Assembly (NCBI GenBank): GCA_014905825.1 | Contig: JACGCN010000049.1 | Location: 62,001-126,000, forward strand | DNA: 64,000 nt | Direction of reading: 5' to 3' | Source: Lyophyllum atratum | Lineage: Eukaryota > Basidiomycota > Agaricomycetes > Agaricales > Lyophyllaceae | In this document: positions 1 to 8,789 of the stretch, one piece after another | How positions within the stretch are numbered: position 1 is the stretch's first letter | How the letters are laid out: every line of letters begins with the position of its first letter | The notes under the pieces: generated by a model | Database searches by the model: none | What the model was told of the DNA's origin: nothing | The model's input: only the letters and a program-made list of their open reading frames with translations | Program-made: the position numbers and the translations under genes

Positions 1-1570
1 GCGGTGGTATGCAAAGTCTGCCAGAGTTGCAAAGTCGGATATTTCGACTTCTTCCTCCCACATTCTGGCGACCTTTAGTCGCGGGATGTATTCCGCAGTA
101 TTGTATGAGTCTGTACGTATGTCTATTACCAAAAACTATGGAGTGTTGCATTTTGTACAAGAGGATTTTTGCGGGTGAGTACGTGAAATCTGGACTATTT
201 CTGGAACGGCCGTCCACAACACGGTCTGATCACCGTAAAAAATGGGGAGTAGATTAAGAATACTATTAAGCTATTCCATTCCACAGCCCATGGCGATAGG
301 TCAAACAGAAGGATAGCTACGTGCAAGTTGCTGAACAGCGTGACAAAACGCCCTTTGCAAGACCATTGCTTCGAACTCCGACGCAAGATCTGGGCGATCA
401 CTCCAGCCATTTCGGCCTTTTCCGATCCCGGCGTTGCAGCGGCTACGTGACATTTCGTGACCAGGGTTTTGCAACTCCTTGCTTTTGAGGGTGTGCTTAC
501 CGGGACTGCTCCGATACCATCTCCCCTTTATTTTTCCTCAAATAAAGTTGACCACCCACTAGAGGACATACTAGCCCCCCTCTCTACCAAGTTTCAGGAG
601 GAACGAACAAGAATTGGTAGAATCCGGAAGGGTTTACAAAAAACTTTGCAACTCCCATCCAGTGATAGTAGCCCATGAATGCCACAACCGACAGTCCATT
701 CGATCCGACAGATGAATCGGACGCGTCACTGGCATGCCTGACAGTCGCATAACTTCCAAGGATTCGGTCCATGTTCTATGGGTGCACAAAGGAGAGTGGC
801 ACTTCTTCGGTACAGAATCTACTAGCCGCGTACAGATGGAGAAAGAGACCCAGATGGAGAAAGAGACCCCGGATGAAGGAAATGAGTCGAGGAGATGGAC
901 GAAGGGGCCCAGGCTTAGAGAGAACATGGTAGTTGAACAACATGGACAAATACAGCGGCCCGTTCTCTTCCACGCTTCCAACTCGCGGCATTACGACAAC
1001 GTTTCTGCTCCCTCCGTCCACACACCACCTCTCTACGAGACTAATCGATCTACCTTCTACATGATATCAGGCTTCGTCTGACAGCCTAGCACACCCGAGT
1101 CGTCACCTAGTCAAACCGATGAAAATGACTCACTCCGACTCGTGTCCTTTGCCCAGGTAAAGATGACTCAAACAACTCGCGGCTCAGCTAATTGTGGATA
1201 CGCAGGATCGATCGTATCCCGGAATAAGTGCCCTCAATGCCGTGCGAAATCTTCAATGGTAAGTACGGTAGCCATTCGAGAATGGTCAGACACGCCAGGA
1301 CAAGACTATCACTAGTAGTAGTCCGGTTCATGCTCGTGTTTGGCAGCGCCTCAGAGGAATTGCACATCTAGGACGTGCACATCACTCACAAACGCTCGCA
1401 GTGTTTCTGTCATTAAAGTTACGTAGCTCGTTGGATCGTTGTACGAGGCGGGAGCCCGGGACATAGAAACCTTGCGCGGCCGCAGACCGATTTGATCGCG
1501 GTACGACTGAGGGCATCGGAGACAATCGATAAGGCAAGGCGTCAACCTAGACGCCCCGCAGAAAAAGCAT
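1..1570. other. No recognisable gene; short tandem repeat inside
   Basis: I find no convincing gene here. Open stretches exist on both strands but none has a recognisable domain or a coherent exon chain. The only clear structure is a perfect 18-bp unit repeated twice in tandem at 833-850 and 851-868. A + strand frame through 734-1081 ends in Ser/Pro/Tyr-rich text resembling the tail of the beta-sandwich membrane proteins found further right, but the match is too weak to call. Confidence 0.4.
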
Positions 1571-1661
1571 GCACAGTTGCCGCTTGCTCCAGCGTCCGCC
1601 GATTCTACTGCGACAGCTGTCTTCTATCTCCCACCAGCACCTGCAGATATTGAAGTCGAAT

Positions 1662-1697
1662 GCTTCGCTCATAGCGGAAGTAGCATCTCATATAAAA
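1662..1697 (+). promoter_or_regulatory. Core promoter of secreted protein gene 1: upstream box plus TATA
   Basis: GCTTCGCTCATAG at 1662-1674 is followed by TATAAAA at 1691-1697. The same pair sits before genes 2, 4 and 6 and in degenerate form before gene 3. The TATA box lies 167 nt before the 5'UTR intron donor, a distance kept at about 162-181 nt in the other copies. Confidence 0.75.
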
Positions 1698-1912
1698 GGT
1701 CCGAAAAATCCAGCACCAATCTCCTCAAAACTCGTCCTTCTCCTATTCATACTTCATCTCCTCATTCTCCGACCGCGTTCCACCCATATCCAGAACACCC
1801 CCCTAAACTTCTCTCCTAGACTCCAGAGACGCATCCCCTCAACAAGATTCAAGAAATGTAAGTCCCCTCCCCACTACCCCCGTTCCTCGTCCCCGACACG
1901 CTACACACCCAG

Positions 1913-2119
1913 ATGAACCCTTCCATCGCCGTCCTCGCGACCCTCGCCGCCGCCGCCGCAGCAGCAAACGTGGTCCCGCCTCAAGTTGGCCCCGTCGACT
2001 TCCAAGATACTATCTGCTTGAAGGCCTGCTTTCCGGCGAAGCCTCTTTGCCCCGCCGGGTACGACGCAAGACGGTTTGGGGGGTGTTGGGATTGCTGCAA
2101 GGATCCTGCTTTGCCGTGA
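1913..2119 (+). CDS. Small cysteine-rich secreted protein, paralogue 1 (C-terminally shortened)
   Basis: A 68-residue protein with a signal peptide of about 20 residues (Ala-rich core, then a VP-containing mature start). The mature part has six cysteines ending in the family motif CP-x-G-[WY]-x-A-[KR]-x3-G-x-C-W-x-C-C. The start follows directly on a 55-nt 5'UTR intron (1858-1912, donor GTAAGT, acceptor CAG) that abuts the ATG, as in all five sister genes. Compared with paralogue 2, a single base is missing just after the CC pair. This replaces the tail by a few residues and an early stop, while the DNA beyond still aligns with the coding tail of paralogue 2. The family is not one I recognise; an effector-like, antimicrobial or signalling role is only a guess. 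Confidence 0.85.
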   Translation: MNPSIAVLATLAAAAAAANVVPPQVGPVDFQDTICLKACFPAKPLCPAGYDARRFGGCWDCCKDPALP

Positions 2120-2158
2120 ACGCAGGCCTTGTCGAGTAAAAGGCGGCTTGGTGAATCG

Positions 2159-2228
2159 GTTAGGGCTGGGTCAATGTGTTGTGGGAGATGATGAGGAGGC
2201 GGTGTGAAGGACTTTAGATACGGTTTTT
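2159..2228 (+). promoter_or_regulatory. Conserved 3'UTR block, gene 1
   Basis: Begins GTTAGGGCTGGGTCAATG, passes through TTGTGGGAGAT and ends GATACGGTTT. The block is shared with genes 2, 5 and 6, where it is at least as well conserved as the mature coding region. It may carry 3'-end processing or mRNA-stability information; that is inference. Confidence 0.6.
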
Positions 2229-3250
2229 CCTGTGCGCGTTGGACGTTTTGTTGAATTCAAGGTCCTCGGATGTCTACCAATGGATACTTTCCGTAAATCA
2301 GTCGCCGCATGTGTTGAAGAACACCCCCCCCCCCCCACCTCCCCCCGAAATACTGCAACAGCGAGAGATAAACTGCACGATGCAGAAGAGAGGGCGAAAT
2401 TGAATCATCAGGTATTACATACGCACCCAGCCACACACCCGGGGGACATGGTCTGTCTTCATGACGTGAAATCGTGAGTCGAACTCGTAAACGGGTGCCG
2501 CGCAGAAGCTAAGCCAGGTCATACTGAACTTTGGTAATCGTGGGTTGACACCAGCCCAAGGCCTTCGCGACTTCCGAACGTACCCTCCTTGACGTTCCTC
2601 GCCGTACTTCTTGCTCCCATCACTCCGTCCAGCGACCACGAAAACCGCCGTTACCGCACCGGAGCTAGGTCACTGTATGTAGATGGACAAGAGAACCTTC
2701 CACAGCGGAAGCTTTGCTTCCATACCCAGTCACTAGGGTATAGAACACCTCTCAATCGAGGTCAAATGTCAAACCTTCGAAAGGCTAGTGGCCAATCCAA
2801 GTCGCGCTCCCGCGCAGCCTCCGCTGACTGTCCGGGTAACTCATACCAGTTAAAAGTGGTGAGCAATGAGCCTTCTGCTGTTTCGTCTGATAAAAAACGA
2901 GCATAACTCGACTCGGATAAGGTCGATATAGGAGCGAATAGATGTCGTCTCAGGAGTAGCAGGGATGCCTTCGGGAGCCCGTCAAAATCGCGGCTCCCCA
3001 CATTGCTTGACCTATAATGGCGATACTACACAATCGACATCCTATTAACAATTTCCGATGGAACGAGTCTGTTGTGGATCAATTACAGTGGTGTTCTCCG
3101 CACTAATAGACACCCATTGAAGAATTTCCACCTAGACGTCCCAAGGAATACTGTAAAGACACCTCTTAATCATGCATCACGCACAGTCGCCCGCCGAATC
3201 TAATACGACATATGTCTTCCATCTCCCCCCCGCAGATATTGACCTTGATT

Positions 3251-3284
3251 GCTTCGCTCATAGGGAGTAGCATTTCATATAAAA
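3251..3284 (+). promoter_or_regulatory. Core promoter of secreted protein gene 2
   Basis: GCTTCGCTCATAG at 3251-3263 and TATAAAA at 3278-3284, spaced 27 nt start to start. The box is identical to that of gene 1. Confidence 0.75.
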
Positions 3285-3513
3285 TGTCCAAGCAATCCAA
3301 CACTCATCCTCTCAGAACTGGTCCCTCTCCTATTCGCACGTCATCTCCTCATTCTCCGACCGTGTTCCACGCTTGTTCACACGCAGGTGATATCCAGAAC
3401 ACCCCTCTACACATCGCTCCCAAACTCCAGATACACAGCCTAACAAGATACAAGAAACGTAAGTCCCCCCCCCACTACCCCCGTTCCTCGTCCCCGACCC
3501 AATGCACACTCAG

Positions 3514-3768
3514 ATGAACCCCTCCATCGCCCTCTTCCTCGCGACCCTCCTCGCCGCCGTAGCAGCAAACGCGGTCCCGACTCAAGCTCAAGTGGGCCGC
3601 GTCGACTTCCAGAGTATCTGCTTGAGGGCCTGCTTTCCGGAGAAGCCTCATTGCCCCGACGGGTGGGACGCAAAACGGCTTGGGACGTGTTGGACATGCT
3701 GCATGGATGTTGGCTTTGCCGTGAACGCGGACCTTGTCGAGCAGAAGGCGGCTTGGTCAATGGGTTAG
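3514..3768 (+). CDS. Small cysteine-rich secreted protein, paralogue 2 (full-length form)
   Basis: An 84-residue protein with a signal peptide of about 22 residues and a mature six-cysteine domain with the spacing C-x3-C-x6-C-x11-C-x2-C-C. After the terminal CC comes a roughly 20-residue tail ending in an acidic/Ala segment and AAWSMG. The start is at 3514: an in-frame ATG 12 nt upstream lies inside the 5'UTR intron (3459-3513, 55 nt), so it is removed by splicing. The stop codon overlaps the start of the conserved 3'UTR block. This appears closest to the ancestral layout, because genes 1 and 5 can be derived from it by one-base deletions. Function unknown. Confidence 0.87.
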   Translation: MNPSIALFLATLLAAVAANAVPTQAQVGRVDFQSICLRACFPEKPHCPDGWDAKRLGTCWTCCMDVGFAVNADLVEQKAAWSMG

Positions 3769-3840
3769 GGGCTTGGTTGATGTCTTGTGGGAGATGGTGA
3801 TGAAGCGGTGTAAAGGAGTCAGGACTTTTGATACGGTTTC
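3764..3840 (+). promoter_or_regulatory. Conserved 3'UTR block, gene 2
   Basis: Same block as after gene 1, with TTGTGGGAGAT and GATACGGTTT. It begins within the last codons of the coding region, so the selection or common ancestry spans the stop. Confidence 0.6.
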
Positions 3841-4741
3841 TCTGCGTGCCTTGGACGTTTTGTTGGATTCACATTCTCCGATGTCTATGAATAAAACACT
3901 TCGTAAATCAGTCGCTGCACGTTTTCAACAATCAGGCATTTCATACGTACCCAGCCACACGCCCAGTGGACATAGCCTGCATGACGTGAAATCGTGAATT
4001 GAACTTGTAATCGGGTGCCGCACGGAAGCTACGCCATACCGTGACCGAACTATGGTGATCGCGTGTTGACAGCATCGAATGTACCCTCCTTAACGTTTCT
4101 CGCCGTACTTCTTGCTCTCATCGCTCCGTCCAGCGACCACGAAAACCGCCGTTACCGCGCCGGAGCTAGGTCACTGTATTTTGATGGACAAGAGAACTTT
4201 CCACGACGGAAGTTACGCTTCCATACCTAGTCACTAGAGTATAGAACACACACCTCTCAATCGAGGTTAGATGTCAAGCCTCCGGAAGGCCATTGGCCAA
4301 TCCAAGTCGCGTGCAGCCTCCATTAACTGTCAGGGTAACTCATACCAGTTCAAAGGCGGTGAGCCATAAACGTGCTGCTCTTTCATCTGGATGGAGGACG
4401 ACCAGAATTCGACTCGGATAAGGTCGATATAGGAGCGAATAGATGGTGTCTCGGGAGTAGCAGGGATGCCTTCGGGAGCCCGTCAAAATCGCGGTTTCCC
4501 ACATTGCTTGATCTATAATGGCGATGTTACACACTCGACGTCTCATTAAGAATTTCCGATGGAACGAGTTTGTGTGGATCAATTACAGTGGTGTTCCCAG
4601 CACTAGTAGACACCCTATTGAAGAATTTCCGATGGAACGAGCCTAGTGGAATCCATTATAGTCCTGTTCGAGGCTTCAGTGCTTCGCAGTCGATCGAATG
4701 TTGATATCCTTAACACTATCTCGCGTCTTACTGCGTAGCTA

Positions 4742-4770
4742 GCTTTCGGGTCATTAGCGTGTCCTATAAG
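4742..4770 (+). promoter_or_regulatory. Degenerate core promoter of secreted protein gene 3
   Basis: GCTTTCGGGTCATTAG at 4742-4757 resembles the upstream box with substitutions and three extra bases. TATAAG at 4765-4770 follows, 172 nt before the 5'UTR intron donor, which is the distance seen in the other copies. Confidence 0.5.
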
Positions 4771-4998
4771 AGTGTGAGTGTTCAACGTACCATCCCCTCA
4801 AAGCGCTCATCTGTATCCATCGTGCGTCCAAAGCCTGTCTCATCTGCCTTTCACCCGTACTAACTAGTGACCACCACCATGTTCAGGCCCAATTATAAAC
4901 CTCAACTCGCAGTCAGACCAAGGAAACCCACTCAACGTAAATTCACTCTCCAGTTTATAACACCTTTTCCCCATCTCTGACGACCCAATCGTAACCAG

Positions 4999-5241
4999 AT
5001 GAAACTTTCCATCGCCGTCCTTGTCGCCACTTTCATTGCGGCCATGGGAGCCAGCGCTGTACCCGCCGAGTTTAGCGTCAATGTCCAGGAGGTCTGTTCC
5101 CAAGTGACCTGCTATCAAAGAAAGAACCCTTGCCCATCGGGTTGGTGGGCGAAGAAGATAGGCCCGTGTTGGACGTGCTGCACGTCAGTCGGCGCCGTGG
5201 GTACTAAGGCAGTTGAAGGGGATGATGATATATTCTGGTGA
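4999..5241 (+). CDS. Small cysteine-rich secreted protein, paralogue 3
   Basis: An 80-residue protein. The N-terminus is a clear signal peptide (MKLSIAVLVAT core), the mature form starts near AVPAEF, and the six-cysteine motif ends GPCWTCC. The C-terminal tail is acidic (EGDDDIFW). The ATG directly follows the acceptor of a 62-nt 5'UTR intron (4937-4998). Outside the cysteine framework it diverges from paralogues 1 and 2 and groups with paralogue 4 by its mature N-terminus. I do not see the conserved 3'UTR block behind it, so this lineage separated earlier or lost it. Confidence 0.85.
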   Translation: MKLSIAVLVATFIAAMGASAVPAEFSVNVQEVCSQVTCYQRKNPCPSGWWAKKIGPCWTCCTSVGAVGTKAVEGDDDIFW

Positions 5242-5299
5242 AGGGTTTTGTAGTGCACGTGTACCCCGAAGGACTGGGGAGACATGAATCGGACTTTTG

Positions 5300-6990
5300 C
5301 AGTTGTACTTTTGTGATCGATGTCATTTGTGGGTCTTCGTAGGGAAAAGAAACTGTGTTGCAGAATGGATGAGGGCGCTAAGATGTTTGCTGAGGAAGCC
5401 GGATCATCTCCGCCTAGTGCGATTCTTCGAAGTATTGGTAAGTGGTTTTGCCACCAACGGCGCACAAGTAATCGGAGATGTCCTCAGAATCTCACGTTTC
5501 GTTCTCTAGTTCTGGAGCACCAACATTCGCGTTTCGTGGAAAGAGGCTGCGCCTTCCAGATGGTTCCGTTTACGGTCATATGGTAACTCGAACAGGGCGG
5601 CAAGCACACCGCTTGTGCTTGGGATACGAAACGGGAGCGACGAAACCGAGGCTCGGAGTCACCGTAACAGCATTCAAAAACGGAGAGGATCCTCCTAGAG
5701 ACCTTCCTTTCGCTGCTGTTCCGGGATCTGCAAGGATTTCATTTGTGTGCGTGGCTGGGATATCACGGGATGGAGCAGCCGGCCCAGTATCGTTACAAGA
5801 AACATGAGGTGTTTTGGTCGACATTCGGACAGTTGAAGATCTCCGGGAAGCTCATTCATCGTGTCTAGCGTATGCGCAATAAAAATGCATTGTAGATGTG
5901 CCTGCCAACGGAGGACCACATAGTACAAGGAGGCGGCATCGGCTGAACATCACGAGAGATCGTCCTAGATTATAGAGCAGTGGAAGGTGCTTGAGTATAG
6001 TGCGAGGTGCTCGACGCCCCTGGGTGGCTTCTCTCATGCACGACGACGAGGGCAAGTCGAGGGTTTTAGTTTTTTGGTGAGCCTCTTCCTGATCGTGGGT
6101 CTGATTACCTCAGCGATCATAATCTCACGTTTCTCGTCGGGTTCTCCGAAAATCCGACGATGTGTTGACTGACCCACCTCCCATGCCAGGATCCAGCTGC
6201 AGACTTTACTTGAACTAACCAATGTTAGACTCTAGCATACAGACCATATTCGATTACTGGATCAGAAGTCGACGACCAAAAGACCAGGAGACAGTCAACC
6301 AGAGTTACACCGTATTGCGATGATCGTAAGTGTCGTCCTCTCTTGACCATTCAGTTAGACTGAGGTGATATACTTTCCACTTAGTTCTACGCAGGGAATA
6401 AAGGCCAGTGCAGGTGAGACCGACGGAGCTACTGCAAGTTATCTTGCACTGGAGCTAGCCAGTACGCATACTCTCCTCGCCGTGTGTTCTTTCCAGTCGA
6501 ACGGCTGGAGGTTACAGAGCCCGGCTCTTCCGCGCCTATAACATTACTCCTCTCCATCATCAATAAACGCATACTACAGCTCTGCGAGCCCGTAAAAATC
6601 GCGATTACCCGCCTCGTCTGAGCCACGGTCGCAACATCAAACTGAGGACGGCCTACAGCCGATGGAACAGTCGAAAACCCATTCGCTGTCGTTCTATTCG
6701 GTTTGCTGCTAGGAGGATGGTAACAAGACGGCGATATCGCGCTCCCCCTCCTCAATGCGTGATCAGGTTCGCGTATCTTGAGGTTGCGTGACTTAGATGT
6801 GAAGTCTCGGAAGAGTGTGAGTTTCCATCAGTAATTCCTGTGAGCTGTCTTCATCGTAGTACGTTCTTATCTTTGTCTTCCGTCTCTTCTTACCCACATG
6901 ATCCTTGTTAGGCGCCACTGTCTACTTAGGTTGCACGGTACACTTCAGTCTGATCACATACACTGCCCGTGAGTTCTCTCCATCTTAACA
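5300..6990. other. Intergenic; cluster repeats, no gene recognised
   Basis: No convincing gene. At 6540-6720 is a block (motif near 6585-6612, then CCGATGGAACAG and GTTCTATTCGG) that recurs at 7090-7215. It therefore looks like the upstream flank of a secreted-protein unit, here belonging to the relic at 7024. Confidence 0.4.
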
Positions 6991-7023
6991 AACCCAAGAT
7001 CTACCTGAGGGAAACGCGACCGG

Positions 7024-7095
7024 ATGAAAATGTCCATCGCCGTCTCAATCATCACTCTCACCATAAACACCCTTATGCCACTATTGGATGGTGAC
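7024..7095 (+). pseudogene. Relic of the small secreted protein family (signal peptide only)
   Basis: Codes for MKMSIAVSIITLTIN and a few more residues, matching the signal peptide of paralogue 3 (MKLSIAVLVAT). The reading then runs into unrelated sequence with no cysteine framework. No CAG acceptor directly precedes this ATG. The flanks on both sides match the spacer repeats of the array, so this is most likely a decayed seventh member. Confidence 0.55.
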
Positions 7096-7284
7096 CGCGC
7101 GCTCCGGAGCTCTGGGAATCCGGAAGAACCGCGGCGACCTACTGCGCATGACCTACAGTAGTCCTACAGAGTTTCCGATGGGACAGTTCCACACGCATCC
7201 GCTCTTGTTCTATTCGGTTGACCGTGCTTCGTGCGGGATCGTGGCAAGATGCTAGGTCAATAAACCATCGTCGGAGGGTTAGTA

Positions 7285-7314
7285 GCTTCGCTGATAGTGG
7301 GATGGTCTATAAAG
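7285..7314 (+). promoter_or_regulatory. Core promoter of secreted protein gene 4
   Basis: GCTTCGCTGATAG at 7285-7297 (one mismatch to the gene 1 box) and TATAAAG at 7308-7314, 171 nt before the 5'UTR intron donor. Confidence 0.7.
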
Positions 7315-7539
7315 GACGGAAGAATGCAAGGATTATATACCCTCAAAGCTCATCTCAATTCGTTCCACGTCTGTATTCCTTTGCATTTCCTTCATCCTTA
7401 CTAACATAGATCTAGGTGCATCTACCCACTCGCCCGAACGTAGTCCAACCGAATCAAAGAAACTGTCCACAATTCACTGTAAGCTCCGTCCCTACTCACG
7501 GTATACGCGACCCACCCTTGACCAAACGAATACATACAG

Positions 7540-7746
7540 ATGAGATTGACCATCATCACTGTCGTCGCCACTCTCCTCGCAGGCACCGCAGCCATCGCGG
7601 TACCGGCTGAATTCAGCATCAGCTTCCGAGAGATGTGTGGGTCAACGGTCTGCGATGGAAGAGTCCCCGTTTGTCCCGGGGGCTGGTACGCGAAGAGGTC
7701 CGGGGGGTCTTGGGCGTGTTGCACCAATTTCGGGAAACATGTATAG
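7540..7746 (+). CDS. Small cysteine-rich secreted protein, paralogue 4 (one cysteine lost)
   Basis: A 68-residue protein with a signal peptide (MRLTIITVVATLLAG), a mature start near AVPAEF and the family motif in the form CPGGWYAK, then GGSWACC. The fourth cysteine of the family is serine, leaving five cysteines. One partner would then be free unless the protein dimerises. The tail after CC is very short. The ATG abuts a 61-nt 5'UTR intron (7479-7539). It is either a divergent functional member or one drifting to loss. Confidence 0.8.
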   Translation: MRLTIITVVATLLAGTAAIAVPAEFSISFREMCGSTVCDGRVPVCPGGWYAKRSGGSWACCTNFGKHV

Positions 7747-7749
7747 ATA

Positions 7750-8279
7750 AGAGATACGAAACATCCTCTGGAATTCGGTTCAGCATGTCCGAAACGTTTC
7801 AAACCCATCCCGACGCATTGGAATTGCAGTCAGGTACAGGGCGTGAAGAGATGGCGAAGTCGGATGCGCATGTTAGGTACCCATGATAAAGCCCATCGAG
7901 CGCATAGCGCCTGAACAATCAGCCCCTCATCCTACGTCACGCCATAACGTACTGGTGGAACGAGGACGTTGCTTGAACAAATCGATCGGAACTTTGGTTG
8001 GATTAGGAGGAATCGAAAGGGTAAATGTGCACGATGCAAGGTCAAGGTCCAGGTATCTTGTACGAAATTCACGAGAGCTTACTAGTACTACTCCCACTTC
8101 GGACTATGAATGTTTCTCATGAGAATTAGTATCGGCGTTACATACCGTGTCCTCGAAACAAAGAAATGCGCATAGTTCCAATAAAAGCAAGATCGTACAA
8201 CATTCCAGAAATACAAGCCTCATGCCGATCCTAAGAGTCCATCCATCCGTCCTACAAGTTTCCAAAGTCGAAAGACACT
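7750..8279. other. Intergenic, nothing recognised
   Basis: No recognisable gene, RNA or repeat apart from the 3' flank of paralogue 4 and the 3' flank of the minus-strand gene that ends at 8280. Confidence 0.4.
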
Positions 8280-8789
8280 TCAAACATCCTTCTTCGCCAG
8301 CTCATGCACGATCTCCACCGCACGCTTAAACTTCGCCTTGTGCTCCTCCGTAGCCTTCACGAAGCTCTCCCCACCACCACACCCCTGTGGTCCGCCATTA
8401 CACCATTCCAAATCTTCACTGCCCCATGCAATACTGGTATCCAGCCCATAGATGTCTTCGCTCCCCGGAGGCTGTTCTGTCGGCAGGTCTTTCAGGATGC
8501 GATGCAGCTCGTCTAGCAGAGCGTCGGTGTCCTCGTGGGTGACGGGGAGGTGCTTGGGCGCGAGGTCGGTGAGGGTGCGTTCGCCGGCTGGGCGCGTTGC
8601 AGCGTGGATGAGAAGATTGGAGTTGTTCGAGGCTTTGGTGACGGTGACGGTTGCGTCAGGGGTTGGGGGCGCGAAGCCACCGACGATGCCTGCGATCAGA
8701 GGGATACCAAGTCGTTAGTGAATGGATCGTCGGAAATCGCACTGAGAGATACCTTTCTGGAGGCGGAATGAGAATTCTTGAGGAGGCAT
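8280..8789 (-). CDS. Unrecognised 148-residue protein, two exons
   Basis: Exon 1 is 8753-8789 and exon 2 is 8280-8689, with a 63-nt GT-AG intron between them; the phase closes exactly to 148 codons plus stop. The N-terminus is MPPQEFSFRLQK, followed by GIVGGFAPPTPDATVTVT. The middle is hydrophilic with a likely helix (DALLDELHRILKDLP), then a loop rich in Cys, Gly and Trp (WGSEDLEWCNGGPQGCGGG), then a charged C-terminal helix ending ELAKKDV. There is no signal peptide or membrane segment. I do not recognise the family, but codon use and the clean splice structure argue for a real gene. Because exon 1 is only 37 nt it is easy to miss. Confidence 0.7.

Larger units (their letters stand above)
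1570..3140 (+). repeat. Tandem duplication, unit A (small secreted protein gene plus flanks)
   Basis: Unit A of a two-copy direct tandem duplication. Promoter, 5'UTR intron, coding region, 3'UTR and about 600 bp of non-coding downstream DNA all align colinearly with unit B at about 3190-4640. By eye most of the downstream part is near 85-90 percent identical, with small indels. The downstream 2470-3140 holds no gene. Confidence 0.85.
3190..4640 (+). repeat. Tandem duplication, unit B
   Basis: Second copy of the 1.5 kb unit (compare 1570-3140). It carries paralogue 2 and its promoter. The non-coding part 4000-4640 contains the shared intergenic motif reading GAGCCCGTCAAAATCGCGG and two close copies of TTTCCGATGGAACGAG near 4550 and 4625. 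Confidence 0.85.

Noticed and set aside
3190..4640. CRISPR-like or satellite array at the repeats of the first 5 kb
   Set aside because: The repeats are two gene-sized units with diverged sequence, not short regularly spaced repeats, and the window is eukaryotic.
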